From Gammaproteobacteria bacterium (GTDB lineage Bacteria; Pseudomonadota; Gammaproteobacteria; Steroidobacterales; Steroidobacteraceae), in contig JASHSK010000215.1 of assembly GCA_030038755.1 (NCBI GenBank), forward strand, positions 1 to 36,011: 36,011 nucleotides of DNA, written 5' to 3'. The notes below the pieces were generated by a model that did no database searches, was not told the DNA's origin, and saw only the letters and a list, made by a program, of their open reading frames with translations. The translations under genes and the position numbers were made by a program. Shown one piece after another: positions 35,111 through 36,011 of this stretch; positions within the stretch are counted from its first letter, which is position 1, and each line of letters begins with the position of its first letter.

Positions 35111-36011
35111 ATCGGCCGGTCATCGCGCCGGCTGCGAGCGCATCCGTCGCGGCGGCGGCGAAGCTATCCGTATAGAGGTCTCCGCTGCCCAGACGGCATC
35201 CCAGCCCGAGCAACGTATCGCGCAGCTGCGGGTCATCGACACCGGTGGCGATCGGTGTGAGCCCGAGCCCGCTCGCCACGGCGATACCGGCGCGGCAGAC
35301 CTTCAACGCCACTTCGTCGTGCCGCACGGCCGTCACCCAGGCGCGATCGAGCTGCAATCCCCACAACGGCGCGTGCGCGAGCTGATCCAGAGAGCCCATG
35401 TCGCGGGCAACCTCATCGACCACGAGCTGTACGCCCAGCTGACGCAATGACTGCAGCAGCTGCGGAGCGCACGCCGTCAGCGTCCGCTCCGCGATCCGCA
35501 ACTCCAGAGCCTGCGGCGGCAGCGCGCTATCCGCGAGGAAGCGCTCGATGTCGCCCACGAAGTCCTCGTGCAGCACGTGATGGCGCAGCGCGCCGAAGGA
35601 GATCTGCACGTCCGCCCCCCAGTGCGTGCGCAGCGCGGCGCAGTCCTCGCGCAGGCAGCGCAGCACTGCACGGGAAAGCTCCGTGGCAAGGCCCGTCGTC
35701 TCCGCGATGCGCAGGAACTCGACCGGCCGGATCTCCCCGCGCAGCGCGTGCATCCAGCGCACGTAACCCACCCATGCGACGCAGCGACCCGTGGCCAGAT
35801 CATGCCGCCCGACGTAGCGCAGGCGAACGTCACGCTTTTCGATCGCCTCACGCAGTTCACGCGCGGCATCCAGCTGCGCACGCGCGCCCAGCGATGCCGT
35901 CTGGGAGAAAAACACCGCGCGCTGCGCGCCGCTGCGCCGCGCCTCGGCGGCGGCAGCGTGTGCGCGATCCACCAGTGTCCTGGCCGACACCGCCTCTTCT
36001 CCCAGGATCGC
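35109..36011 (-). CDS. Degenerate EAL-domain protein, 5' end beyond the window
   Basis: The last 300 residues of a longer protein; the frame runs open to the window edge. The first 30 visible residues (EEAVSARTLVDRAHAAAAEA) look like the end of a GGDEF or GGDEF-like domain. The remainder aligns with an EAL domain but nearly every catalytic residue is changed: EAL is VGY (VGYVRW), the DDFGTG loop is VDEVARDMG, the catalytic Lys in KIDxxF is Gln (LQLDRAWV), and the late Gln in GxxxGQG is Ser (GCRLGSGDLY). It therefore most likely binds c-di-GMP or a protein partner, or only scaffolds, and does not hydrolyse. It lies upstream of the protease on the same strand, 213 bases away. Confidence 0.8.
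   Translation of the reverse strand, partial: AILGEEAVSARTLVDRAHAAAAEARRSGAQRAVFFSQTASLGARAQLDAARELREAIEKRDVRLRYVGRHDLATGRCVAWVGYVRWMHALRGEIRPVEFLRIAETTGLATELSRAVLRCLREDCAALRTHWGADVQISFGALRHHVLHEDFVGDIERFLADSALPPQALELRIAERTLTACAPQLLQSLRQLGVQLVVDEVARDMGSLDQLAHAPLWGLQLDRAWVTAVRHDEVALKVCRAGIAVASGLGLTPIATGVDDPQLRDTLLGLGCRLGSGDLYTDSFAAAATDALAAGAMTGR

Overview
The window is a high-GC stretch (my visual impression is 65-70%) of what looks like an ordinary bacterial chromosome. There is no rRNA, tRNA, phage, transposase or CRISPR array that I can see. The gene set (opgGH, soluble transhydrogenase sthA, lon, the cbpA/cbpM pair, a long PutA without a DNA-binding domain, a YncD-type TonB receptor, OmpW, MarC) points to a Gammaproteobacterium. 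The GC content, DUF2934 protein, short OpgH and propeller-type hybrid kinase suggest the Steroidobacterales/Nevskiales/Xanthomonadales side of that class; the order-level guess is inference.

Layout, left to right. 261-3775 (+): opgG-opgH, overlapping genes for osmoregulated periplasmic glucans. 3886-4608 (+): yebC, whose 3' end overlaps the 3' end of putA (4593-8432, -), a 1279-residue proline catabolic enzyme with two repeat-encoded insertions. 8532-9779 (+): an isovaleryl-CoA-dehydrogenase-like acyl-CoA dehydrogenase, divergent from putA. 9978-10208 (-): a KGG stress protein with a good terminator. 10393-10845 (+): aroQ, convergent with a YncD/PqqU-like TonB receptor (10864-13023, -); a 15-bp triplication lies across their stops.

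13130-18320 is a proteostasis block: small heat-shock protein then lon, coupled by an ATGA overlap, and the DnaJ-like cbpA followed by cbpM. Between them are a DUF2934 gene and about 660 bases rich in dyad and direct repeats. 18571-20915 (+): a lipoprotein alpha/beta-hydrolase coupled to an OmpW-type channel. 20960-23884 (-): sthA and an MFS symporter. 24027-26087 (+): marC and a second, PAT-type MFS carrier.

26082-36011 (-) is the most interesting part. A secreted subtilisin-like protease with a tryptophan-rich C-terminal repeat is followed 16 bases later by a 1563-residue hybrid sensor kinase (14 propeller repeats, kinase, pseudo-receiver, receiver, Hpt), which overlaps by ATGA a REC-PAS-GGDEF-EAL protein. 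Upstream lies the end of another EAL protein whose catalytic residues are gone. I read this as one signalling unit linking an extracytoplasmic protease, a periplasmic sensor and c-di-GMP turnover; the grouping is seen, the joint function is inferred.

A recurring feature is short tandem repeats (9-19 bp). Some are in frame inside genes (putA twice, the kinase linker, the protease C-terminus, the lon N-terminus); others sit at or just past stop codons (aroQ/TonB receptor, marC, the truncated EAL gene).
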